Below, piece by piece: positions 7,241-14,926 of a stretch of 64,000 nucleotides of DNA (positions are counted from its first letter, which is position 1; the number at the start of each line of letters is the position of its first letter). The notes under the pieces were generated by a model, which searched no databases, was not told the origin of the DNA, and saw only the letters and a list, made by a program, of their open reading frames with translations. The position numbers were made by a program, and so were the translations under genes. The stretch is from NCBI GenBank assembly GCA_943192975.1, contig CALPCJ010000004.1:62001-126000 (forward strand), written 5' to 3'. The stretch comes from Senimuribacter intestinalis (GTDB lineage Bacteria; Bacillota; Clostridia; Peptostreptococcales; Anaerovoracaceae).

Positions 7241-8527
7241 ATGGATAGTCATATAGGGTATTCTATCGGGATTATTGTTATTTTTGTGGTTTTGTCGGCG
7301 TATTTTTCGGCAACAGAAACGGCGTTCACATCGCTTAACCGGATCAGACTGAAGAATCTGGCAGGAGATGGGGATAAACGAGCAAAACGAGTATTGGAGT
7401 TAGAAAGCAAATACGATAATTTACTTTCGACGATTTTAATCGGAAACAATATTGTAAATATAGGGATGACCGCAGTTGCGACAGCTTTATTTCTGGAATT
7501 AACGCCGCAATATGGGGCAACACTTTCAACTGTAGTTGTCACCGTCGTCGTATTGATTTTTGGTGAGATTTCTCCAAAGAGCCTGGCGAAGGAGAGTCCA
7601 GAAAGTTTTGCTATGTTTTCATCAGGTTTTATCAATGTGCTGATGGTGATTTTAACGCCAATCAACTTCGTTTTTAGCCAATGGAAGAAACTTCTTGCGA
7701 AGATTTTTAAGGTGGTAGATAACAGGGGAATTACGGAAGACGAGCTTTTGACTATTGTGGAGGAAGCTGAAACGGAAGGGAATCTGGCGGCAGGGCAAAG
7801 CGAGCTGATTCAGAATGCTATCGAATTTAATGAACTTGAAGCGTGGGATGTGCTGACACCCCGTGTAGATATTAAGGCAATCGAAATTGATTCTACGAAG
7901 AAAGATGTAGCGAAGATGTTTATGGAAACCGGCTATTCGAGATTGCCGGTTTATGAGGATGATTTGGATAAGATATTGGGAGTTCTCAATCAGAAGGATT
8001 TTCACAATTATATTTCTGGTTCTAAGAAGACAATCTCTGACTATGTAAAACCTGTAGTTTACGTAGCAGGTTCTATGAAAGCGGCAGATCTTTTAAAAAA
8101 GCTGCAGGTGAACAAAACCCATATCGCTATTATCGTCGATGAATACGGCGGGACGGCGGGGCTTGTCACGATGGAGGATATTATTGAAGAGCTGGTCGGT
8201 GATATTTACGACGAGCATGACGAAGTGGAATCTCAGGAGATTACGCAGCTGCAGGATGGAAGCTATAGAGTCCTGTGCAGTACTAACGTAGAGAAAATGT
8301 TTGATTACTTTGATGAAGAGGTAGAGCTAGATGCAACTACCGTCAACGGCTGGGTTGTACTGCAGCTTGATAAACTGCCGAAGGCGGGAGATACTTTTGA
8401 ATATGAAGTAGGAAATAAATTATTTGAAGGTCGGGTTATCAAGGCTGACGAACGCAAAGCAATTGAAATTAATTTAAGAGTTACGGAAAAACCTGAAGAA
8501 GAGCAGACGAACAGAAAGGGGAATTAA
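7241..8527 (+). CDS. CNNM/CorC-HlyC family transporter with CBS domains
   Basis: A 428-residue protein: a DUF21/CNNM membrane domain with about four hydrophobic segments (FSATETAFTSLNRIRL, GNNIVNIGMTAVATAL, IFGEISPKSLAKE), two CBS domains (about 195-325; LTPRVDIKAIE, IIVDEYGGTAGLVTMEDIIEELVGDI) and a C-terminal transporter-associated domain. Family members export or sense Mg2+ or Na+ and are often annotated as hemolysin-like. ATG 7241 was preferred because the longer frame from 7187 starts before the inferred transcription start and because AGGAGG lies in between. The downstream gene is secA, 8 bp away. Confidence 0.85.
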   Translation: MDSHIGYSIGIIVIFVVLSAYFSATETAFTSLNRIRLKNLAGDGDKRAKRVLELESKYDNLLSTILIGNNIVNIGMTAVATALFLELTPQYGATLSTVVVTVVVLIFGEISPKSLAKESPESFAMFSSGFINVLMVILTPINFVFSQWKKLLAKIFKVVDNRGITEDELLTIVEEAETEGNLAAGQSELIQNAIEFNELEAWDVLTPRVDIKAIEIDSTKKDVAKMFMETGYSRLPVYEDDLDKILGVLNQKDFHNYISGSKKTISDYVKPVVYVAGSMKAADLLKKLQVNKTHIAIIVDEYGGTAGLVTMEDIIEELVGDIYDEHDEVESQEITQLQDGSYRVLCSTNVEKMFDYFDEEVELDATTVNGWVVLQLDKLPKAGDTFEYEVGNKLFEGRVIKADERKAIEINLRVTEKPEEEQTNRKGN

Positions 8528-8535
8528 TACAGACT

Positions 8536-11295
8536 ATGGGACTGATGGAAAAGATCTTTGGTGATCTAAATGAAAAAGAAATTAAGAAAATATCTAAAAT
8601 AGTAGATCAGGTTGAAGCACTAGACGAGGATATGCAGAAGTTATCCGATGAGGAACTGCAGGCAATGACGCCAAAACTGAAGGAGAGGCTTGCAAATGGT
8701 GAAACACTGGATGACATTTTACCAGAGGCTTTTGCGGTCTGCCGTGAAGGGGCGGTGCGAAGCCTGGGCATGAAACATTTCCGCGTACAGCTGATAGGCG
8801 GGGTGGTTTTACATCAGGGAAGAATTTCCGAAATGAAAACTGGTGAAGGTAAGACCTTGGTGGCAACGCTGGCAGCATATCTCAATGCCTTAGAAGGCAA
8901 GGGGGTGCATGTGATTACAGTCAACGACTATCTGGCAAAGCGTGACGCAGAATGGATGGGTAAACTCTATTCCTTCCTGGGGCTCTCCGTGGGCTGTGTT
9001 ATTCACGGAATCTCCGGCGAAGAGAGAAAAGCTGCTTATATGGCGGATATCACTTACGGAACCAATAACGAATTCGGCTTCGATTATTTGAGAGACAATA
9101 TGGTAATTTATCAGGAAGAACTCATGCAGCGCGACCTGAACTTTGCCATCATTGACGAAGTCGACTCCATTTTAGTAGATGAAGCTAGAACGCCGCTGAT
9201 TATTTCCGGCAAAGGTGCAAAATCTACGGATTTATATAAAACTGCGGACCGCTTTGTTACGACGCTGACTAAGGAAACGGACTTTACGGTAGAAGAAAAA
9301 GACCAGCAGGTAGCGCTGACGGATGAAGGCGTTGCCAAGGCGGAAGCCTTCTTTAAGGTGGATAACTATGGCGACCCTGAGAATATGGAGATCAACCATC
9401 ACGTGCTGCAGGCTCTGAAGGCGCGTAATCTGATGGAGCGAGATGTAGACTATATCGTAAAAGACGGAGAAATCATCATCGTTGACGAGTTCACCGGTCG
9501 TCTTATGTTCGGAAGAAGATTCTCCAACGGTCTGCATCAGGCAATCGAAGCAAAGGAAAGAGTAGCGGTTCGCTCAGAATCTAAGACGCTGGCAACCATC
9601 ACTTTGCAGAATTATTTCAGAATGTACAACAAGCTGGCAGGCATGACCGGTACGGCGAAGACTGAGGAAGAGGAATTCCGCGACATCTACAATATGGATG
9701 TCGTGGTGATTCCAACCAACCGCGAAATCGCCAGAAAAGATTTGGACGATTCCGTTTACCAGACAGAGCGGGGTAAAGTCAAAGCTATCGCAAATAGAGT
9801 TGCCCAGGTGCACGAAACTGGACAGCCAGTGTTGGTAGGTACCATTTCTATTGAAAAATCCGAGATGATCAGCGATATGCTAAAAAAGCGCGGTGTAAAA
9901 CACAACGTGCTCAATGCGAAGCAGCATGATAAGGAAGCCGAAATCGTTGCAGAAGCAGGTCGCCTTGGCATGGTAACCATTGCGACTAATATGGCAGGTC
10001 GTGGTACCGATATTATCCTGGGTGGCAATCCGGAATTTGAAGCGAAACGGGAAATGAAGAAGCAGGGCTATTCTGACGAAGCGATTTCCTTCGCATCCAG
10101 CTTTATCAAATCTGATGATCCGGCGCTCAATGAAGCCAGAGAAAAATTTAATCAGCTGCATCAGCAGTTTAAGGAAGAGAGAAAAGAAGAACAGCAGAAA
10201 GTTGTGGAACTTGGCGGGCTTTGCATCATCGGTACTGAACGCCACGAATCCAGACGTATTGATAACCAGTTGCGAGGTCGTTCCGGTCGTCAGGGCGACC
10301 CTGGTCAGACTCAGTTCTTTATCTCATTGGAAGATGAACTGCTTCGCCTCTTTGGCGGCGAGAGAATGCAGAAGCTGGTTGACAGAATGGGGCTTGAAGA
10401 GGATGAAGCGATTGAAGCAGGCATGCTTTCCCGTGCCATCGAAGGTGCACAGAAAAAGGTGGAAGGCAAGAACTTCGGCATCAGAAAATATGTATTGCAG
10501 TATGACAATGTCATGAACAAGCAGAGAGAAATCATCTACGAAGAACGCCGCAAGGTGCTCTTTGGTGAAGATTTGCGAGAGTATATCATCAATATGATGA
10601 AGACGATTGTAAATGCAATCATCGATCCGATTGTAGTAGATTCCAAATTCCCTGAGGAATGGGATTTTGAGACGATGAACAAGAACCTGCGCAAGATTAC
10701 CGCAAATTATCGCGGAAAGAGTTCCCATACAGCAGAAGAACTTCGCGATATGACAGAAGAGTCTCTGCGTGAGTCGGTTATCGCTGAGTTTGAAAAACTG
10801 TATGAGTTGAAGGAAGCTGAAATCGGTGCGGAGCAGATGCGAGAAGTTGAGCGCATGATTCTTCTTCGTGTCGTAGATAATCTTTGGATGGATCACATCG
10901 ACGCTATGGATCAGCTGAAATCCGGTATCGGTCTGCGTGCTTTGGGGCAGCAGGATCCTGCTGCAGCTTACGCAAAAGAAGGCTTTGACATGTTTGAGCA
11001 GATGATCAGCGCAATTCAGGAAGACACGGTGAAGTACTGCTATAACGTAACTGTTGAAACAAGAACAGAAAGAAAAGCCATCATGGAAGCTGAGAAAGCA
11101 ACGAAATCAGACTTTGTTGAGGACGATACCGTTCGAGCAATGCAGGGCGAAGGGCAGCTTCCAGAAGGTGCGCAGGTGCCGGAGCGGGAAAACAAGCCGG
11201 AAACCTACAGACGCGATCAGCCGAAAGTCGGCAGAAATGATCCATGCCCTTGTGGCAGCGGTAAGAAATATAAGAACTGCTGCGGGAGATCCTAG
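8536..11295 (+). CDS. secA: preprotein translocase ATPase SecA
   Basis: A 919-residue motor ATPase that drives proteins through SecYEG at the membrane. Visible features: Walker A MKTGEGKTL (about 101-108), YGTNNEFGFDYLRDNM, the DEVDSILVDEARTPLI helicase motif, the preprotein cross-linking domain, GRGTDIILGG and RIDNQLRGRSGRQGDPG of the second nucleotide-binding fold, and a C-terminal SEC-C zinc motif with Cys904, Cys906, Cys915 and Cys916. Length is a little above the usual 840-900. A hairpin follows the stop. Confidence 0.98.
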   Translation: MGLMEKIFGDLNEKEIKKISKIVDQVEALDEDMQKLSDEELQAMTPKLKERLANGETLDDILPEAFAVCREGAVRSLGMKHFRVQLIGGVVLHQGRISEMKTGEGKTLVATLAAYLNALEGKGVHVITVNDYLAKRDAEWMGKLYSFLGLSVGCVIHGISGEERKAAYMADITYGTNNEFGFDYLRDNMVIYQEELMQRDLNFAIIDEVDSILVDEARTPLIISGKGAKSTDLYKTADRFVTTLTKETDFTVEEKDQQVALTDEGVAKAEAFFKVDNYGDPENMEINHHVLQALKARNLMERDVDYIVKDGEIIIVDEFTGRLMFGRRFSNGLHQAIEAKERVAVRSESKTLATITLQNYFRMYNKLAGMTGTAKTEEEEFRDIYNMDVVVIPTNREIARKDLDDSVYQTERGKVKAIANRVAQVHETGQPVLVGTISIEKSEMISDMLKKRGVKHNVLNAKQHDKEAEIVAEAGRLGMVTIATNMAGRGTDIILGGNPEFEAKREMKKQGYSDEAISFASSFIKSDDPALNEAREKFNQLHQQFKEERKEEQQKVVELGGLCIIGTERHESRRIDNQLRGRSGRQGDPGQTQFFISLEDELLRLFGGERMQKLVDRMGLEEDEAIEAGMLSRAIEGAQKKVEGKNFGIRKYVLQYDNVMNKQREIIYEERRKVLFGEDLREYIINMMKTIVNAIIDPIVVDSKFPEEWDFETMNKNLRKITANYRGKSSHTAEELRDMTEESLRESVIAEFEKLYELKEAEIGAEQMREVERMILLRVVDNLWMDHIDAMDQLKSGIGLRALGQQDPAAAYAKEGFDMFEQMISAIQEDTVKYCYNVTVETRTERKAIMEAEKATKSDFVEDDTVRAMQGEGQLPEGAQVPERENKPETYRRDQPKVGRNDPCPCGSGKKYKNCCGRS

Positions 11296-11297
11296 CT

Positions 11298-11330
11298 GAT
11301 TTTCCCCCACTTCAGTGGGAATGGAAAATC
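11298..11330 (+). terminator. stem-loop after secA
   Basis: Nested inverted repeat GATTTTCC/GGAAAATC enclosing CCCAC-TTCA-GTGGG, three bases after the secA stop. There is no T-run, so it may stabilise the mRNA end rather than terminate. Confidence 0.5.
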
Positions 11331-11450
11331 GGACAGCGAAGGGAGCCAGTCGATTGTAGACTGGAGACCGGAGGAGTGAAGCGATAGCGAAACGTTGCCC
11401 AATTGTCTGAGCTGATGCCGCCAAAGACGGCGGAGGCGAAAGAGGAGTAA

Positions 11451-11761
11451 AGTTGTGCAAAATTGAGCGTTTTTAGGCTTGATGCAAACCCCATAGAGTT
11501 ATCAGTTGTGCAGATTGGCTTTTTTATCATGCCTCTGCACAACTTTTTGATTTTCTTTAAGATTTGGTGGGAAAGGTTGTGTAAATTTGAGTTGTTTTAT
11601 CGCTGACACATAACCTGAATCGGAGGCGAAGCCGAATATCGAGGACATATAGGCATTTTGCTATTAGAGTTGTGTAGGAATCTTGGGTTTGCTAGAGCTT
11701 GCACAACTTACGATGATTGGGGTTGTGCGTGGAAGATGTAAACATGTAAATTTGCACAACT
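11451..11761. repeat. five-unit phased inverted-repeat element, family beta
   Basis: Five 40-41-bp units start at 11451, 11504, 11575, 11668 and 11721. Each begins RGTTGTGYA; units 2, 4 and 5 end in the inverted form TGCACAACT, and units 1 and 3 end in decayed forms (TGCAAACC, ACACATAACC). Spacings are 53, 71, 93 and 53 bp. Unit 2 has an 11-bp perfect stem (11504-11514 / 11534-11544). Confidence 0.75.
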
Positions 11762-11791
11762 TGTGCTGGTTATCATGTAAGGAGAGAAAAA

Positions 11792-12352
11792 TTGAACGAT
11801 AGAGAGCAAATTCGCAAAAGTGCAATTTCTGCAAGAGATTGCCTGGGCGGTGTACAGAGGCAGGAGTTGTCCGCAAAAATTTCGGAGCATATCGCAGTCT
11901 CAGCGGAGTTTCAAGAGGCTGAAATCATCATGTTATATAAGGGCGTGAGGGGTGAAGTGCGCCTTGAAAAGCTGGAGCAGATTGCAGAACATGCCGGTAA
12001 GCGGCTTGTTTATCCGCTATGTACAGGTCCGGGGGAGATGATTGCGCTGGAACCAAAGAAAAAAGAGGGTGCATGGGAAAAAGGTGCCTACGGCATTATG
12101 GAGCCAGTGCGAGAGCATTCCATTGTTGTGTCGCCGGAGGATATTGATCTGGTGATTTGTCCATGTACTGCCTTTGATGAAAAGGGGAACCGCATGGGTA
12201 TGGGAGCTGGCTACTATGATAGATTTCTGCCGCAGTGTGTAAATGCGGTTGTCATCGCTGCTGCTTTTGAAGTGCAGAAGGTAGAAAGACTGCCTGTAGA
12301 TGAGTGGGACTATCCGATGGAACGGGTTTTCACGGAAGAGAGAACATATTAA
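11792..12352 (+). CDS. ygfA: 5-formyltetrahydrofolate cyclo-ligase
   Basis: A 186-residue cytoplasmic enzyme that converts 5-formyl-THF to 5,10-methenyl-THF with ATP, returning this storage folate to one-carbon metabolism. The diagnostic motif GMGAGYYDRFL lies at about 135-145, with VICPCTAFDEKGNR before it and the basic N-terminus (REQIRKSAISARD) typical of the family. A TTG start at 11792 is used, with AAGGAG 8 bp upstream; no ATG gives a full-length domain. Confidence 0.92.
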   Translation: MNDREQIRKSAISARDCLGGVQRQELSAKISEHIAVSAEFQEAEIIMLYKGVRGEVRLEKLEQIAEHAGKRLVYPLCTGPGEMIALEPKKKEGAWEKGAYGIMEPVREHSIVVSPEDIDLVICPCTAFDEKGNRMGMGAGYYDRFLPQCVNAVVIAAAFEVQKVERLPVDEWDYPMERVFTEERTY

Positions 12353-12353
12353 A

Positions 12354-12390
12354 AAATCCGCACGGTTCATTTTTGAAGATGTGCGGATTT
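12354..12390. terminator. bidirectional terminator
   Basis: Stem AAATCCGCAC (12354-12363) / GTGCGGATTT (12381-12390), 10 perfect pairs between the convergent cyclo-ligase and flavin-binding protein genes, with A- and T-rich flanks. Confidence 0.8.
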
Positions 12391-12405
12391 CTTTCGCGTC
12401 CAAGC

Positions 12406-12795
12406 TTACAGCTCTTTTTTGTTATCCGGTCCCGGTGTGGTTACAATCACTTTTTCGGGGGTGATAACAACTGCACCTTTTGCGGCCAGCGCACCGCCAA
12501 ATTTTTCGGCGGCAACCTTTTTAAGCATGTCTACTACCGGACCTTCGCTCAGGTATTCGGCGGAACCCTTGATTTGATAGCCCTCGGAAGTAGCCGGGTT
12601 GCATACAGAAACTGCAGCTTTGCCGGTTGCCTGAATATTTTTTGCAGTGGTTTCCATGAAAACATCTCCGACAATCAGCTTTTCGTCGTCTGATACCATC
12701 TTAAATCCTACTGGTACAGCGTTGGGTTCGTCGGAAAAGGTGGCAATGTACCACAACTGTTCATTGAGTAAATTTTTTACAGCTTCACTTAACAT
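12406..12795 (-). CDS. pyridoxamine 5'-phosphate oxidase-like (flavin-binding) protein
   Basis: A 129-residue split-barrel protein. The segments LWYIATFSDEPNAVPVGFKMV, KLIVGDVFMETTAKNI and KAAVSVCNPATSEGYQIKGSAEYL match the PNPOx-like/FMN-binding family, whose small members bind flavin and reduce or sense various compounds; the substrate is unknown. It is divergent from an HxlR regulator with an inverted-repeat operator between, so it is a likely regulatory target. Leftward TATAAT with TG extension and AGGAGG precede the ATG. Confidence 0.75.
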   Translation of the reverse strand: MLSEAVKNLLNEQLWYIATFSDEPNAVPVGFKMVSDDEKLIVGDVFMETTAKNIQATGKAAVSVCNPATSEGYQIKGSAEYLSEGPVVDMLKKVAAEKFGGALAAKGAVVITPEKVIVTTPGPDNKKEL

Positions 12796-12877
12796 CGAAA
12801 TATTCCTCCTAATAATGTATGTTTGACCATATTATAACAAATTCGCTACTAAAAAATAAGATATGATTATATTTATT

Positions 12878-12903
12878 AGTAACTATTAAAAAGAATAGTG
12901 ACT
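12878..12903. promoter_or_regulatory. candidate HxlR operator
   Basis: Inverted repeat AGTAACTATT (12878-12887) / AATAGTGACT (12894-12903), one mismatch, 6-bp spacer. It abuts the -35 box of the HxlR gene and lies about 70 bp upstream of the -10 of the divergent gene. Confidence 0.6.
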
Positions 12904-12931
12904 TGTAAAAAAATAGTAAAATTGATATAAT
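12903..12931 (+). promoter_or_regulatory. promoter of HxlR regulator gene
   Basis: -35 TTGTAA (12903-12908), 17-bp spacer, extended -10 TGA-TATAAT (12923-12931), 28 bp before the ATG. Confidence 0.75.
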
Positions 12932-12958
12932 GCAAACTGACGGAAAAGGAGGATAAGC

Positions 12959-13345
12959 ATGTATCAGGCAAAACTGGAGAAGGACATTCGCTGCCCTTTG
13001 GAATATGGACTGGAAGTCTTTGGTGGAAAATGGAAATCCCGTATTATTTGTGTACTAGCGGGGAAAGAACCGGTGCGTTATAGCGAAATTCGCAAAGAAA
13101 TGCGCAATATAACTGACGCAGTTCTGGCGGCAAATTTGAAGGATTTAATTAAAGAGGGAATTGTACTGCGAAGATCCTACGATGAAATTCCACCGCGGGT
13201 GGAATATGGTTTGACAGAAAAGGGCAGGACTGTATTGCCGGTGCTGATCGATATTGCAAAGTGGGCAGAGCCCTATTTTGAGAATCATGCGAAGGCTGCA
13301 GAAGAAAGGACCTGCCAGCATTGCGGTGTGCAGAAGAAATTTTAG
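12959..13345 (+). CDS. HxlR-family winged-helix regulator
   Basis: A 128-residue HxlR regulator: CPLEYGLEVFGGKWKSRIICVL, then YSEIRKEMRNITDAVLAANLKDL and a wing with PPRVEYGLTEKG, the standard family layout. The N-terminal Cys (CPLE) is the residue that serves as a thiol switch in characterised aldehyde- or quinone-sensing members; a C-terminal CxxC (CQHCG, about 120-123) adds a possible second redox site. It most likely represses itself and the divergent flavin-binding protein through the repeat at 12878-12903. AAGGAGG precedes the ATG. Confidence 0.9.
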   Translation: MYQAKLEKDIRCPLEYGLEVFGGKWKSRIICVLAGKEPVRYSEIRKEMRNITDAVLAANLKDLIKEGIVLRRSYDEIPPRVEYGLTEKGRTVLPVLIDIAKWAEPYFENHAKAAEERTCQHCGVQKKF

Positions 13346-13370
13346 CAAAGTGCGGCGTTCGCAGCTTGAT

Positions 13371-13652
13371 ATCTTAACTTATATCCGGTTTTTTCAATAA
13401 AAGTGTATAAGAGAAGTCTCGAATCTTAACCGAAAACTATGGAATCTTCAAAAAATGTATAAGCCCAAGAGAATATTTCAGCCGTGTATAGTGTTCTGCA
13501 TATATAATTCGGGGATTTCCGCGAGAAAACTTACATTTTATGTAGAATTCAATGCCTTACAGATAACATCTTGCGTGAAATGTAAGTTCTGCGAGGTGTG
13601 GGGAGATTCTTTTTATACATTTTTTGAAGAAAGTCGGGAAGTGAGTTAAGAT
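13371..13652. repeat. phased 40-bp repeat element, family delta, copy 1
   Basis: Three 40-bp units: 13371-13410 and 13423-13462 rightward, 13613-13652 inverted. Each runs ATCTTAAC ... TGTATAA. Units 1 and 2 start 52 bp apart; units 2 and 3 are 190 bp apart and share an 18-bp perfect inverted repeat (13445-13462 / 13613-13630). Between them is a further inverted repeat, AACTTACATTT (13528-13538) / AAATGTAAGTT (13578-13588). The element occupies most of the 472-bp gap before prfB; I see no gene in it. Confidence 0.75.
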
Positions 13653-13817
13653 TTTTCGGTGAGGAGATTTTGTGAATAACAGACTCGCAGTGAAAGTCAT
13701 CGAAGCCATGGCGCACTGGCACAGTTTTTTTAGAAAACCGGTGTAAAACAGATGTAAAGCCGGAATTTTTATGATAAAATAATAAAATATGAATTTAACA
13801 GTAAAGGATGTGAGAAA

Positions 13818-14925
13818 ATGATTCAATTCGATCAGATGAAATCTGACCTGCCGATTGCAAAGGCGAATCTCAAAGAGGTAGGTGAGTCCCTTTGACCTTG
13901 CGGGTCTTAGGAAGCAATTAGAAGAACTCAGCGTGCAGACGGAGGATCCGGAATTCTGGAACAATCCCGACACGGCACAGAACATTTTAAAGAAAAAGAA
14001 GAGCCTGGAAACCAGACTTGAAAAATATGAATCTCTGGAAAAAGGCCTTGACGATATGGAAGAACTGATGGAACTGGCAGAAGAAATGGAAGACGAGGAA
14101 GAAGCTGACTCCATCGTAGAAGCCTTCGGAAATCTGCAGCAGCAGCTGGAGACACTGAAACTGGACACTTTGTTATCTGGAAAATACGACCATAACAACG
14201 CTATTATTTCCGTACATGCGGGAACAGGCGGCGTAGATGCTATGGACTGGGCGCAGATGCTTTACAGAATGTACGTCCGGTGGTCGGAGAAGAAAGGATA
14301 TAAAGTGACTTTGGTTGACATGCAGGATGATACCGAGGCGGGCATTAAGAGCGCAACTTTAATTGTAGAGGGTGAAAATGCTTACGGTTATTTGAAGAAC
14401 GAAAAAGGTGTGCACCGTCTAGTCAGAATTTCTCCGTTTAACTCTGCAGGAAAGAGACAGACTTCTTTTGCGGCGCTGGAAGTTATGCCGGAAATCGAAG
14501 ACGATATGTCTGTAGAAATTGACCCAGAGGATCTGCGCATTGACACCTACAGGAGCAGTGGGGCAGGGGGTCAGCATGTCAACAAGACCGATTCGGCGAT
14601 CCGAATCACACATCTGCCGACCCACATTGTAGTAACTTGCCAGAACGAGAGAAGTCAGCACCAGAACAAGGAGATGGCGATGAAGATTCTGGCATCCAAG
14701 CTGATGGAACTGAAAGAGCAGGAGCACAAGGAAAACTTAAAGGAACTGAAAGGTGACTTTTCCCTGATTACCTGGGGTTCCCAGATTCGCTCCTACGTTT
14801 TCCAGCCATACACCATGGTAAAAGATCACCGTACCGGTGCAGAAGTCGGCAATGTAGGCGCAGTGATGGACGGAGACATCGACTACTTTATTAATGAAAA
14901 ACTGAAACAGAGGGACGAAGATTAA
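13818..14925 (+). CDS. prfB: peptide chain release factor 2, programmed +1 frameshift
   Basis: RF2 ends translation at UGA and UAA. The start ATG 13818 opens a 25-codon frame ending CTT TGA (TGA 13893-13895). Shifting +1 by skipping T13893 continues with GACCTTGCG into the main frame to 14925, giving 368 residues, the usual RF2 length. The main frame has the UGA-specific SPF tripeptide (RISPFNSAGKRQ) and the catalytic GGQ loop (SSGAGGQHVNKTDSAI). A purine-rich GGTAGGTGAG just before the slip site serves as the internal Shine-Dalgarno. The autoregulatory frameshift makes RF2 synthesis inversely dependent on RF2 level. Confidence 0.97.
13879..13896 (+). promoter_or_regulatory. prfB +1 recoding site
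   Basis: AGGTGAG (SD-like) followed three bases later by CTT-TGA-C, the conserved RF2 slip sequence, where P-site tRNA-Leu slips from CUU to UUU. Confidence 0.93.
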
Positions 14926-14926
14926 T

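Larger units (their letters stand above)
11296..11791. other. 496-bp secA to 5-FCL intergenic region
   Basis: No credible protein-coding frame. It holds the secA stem-loop, two further small hairpins (CCAGTC 11346-11351 / GACTGG 11359-11364; CCGCC 11418-11422 / GGCGG 11429-11433) in purine-rich sequence, then the five-unit repeat of family beta up to the ribosome site of the next gene. Confidence 0.6.

Noticed and set aside
13455..13649. 64-codon ORF within the delta element
   Set aside because: It is made of the repeat units themselves, lacks a ribosome site and has no recognisable domain.
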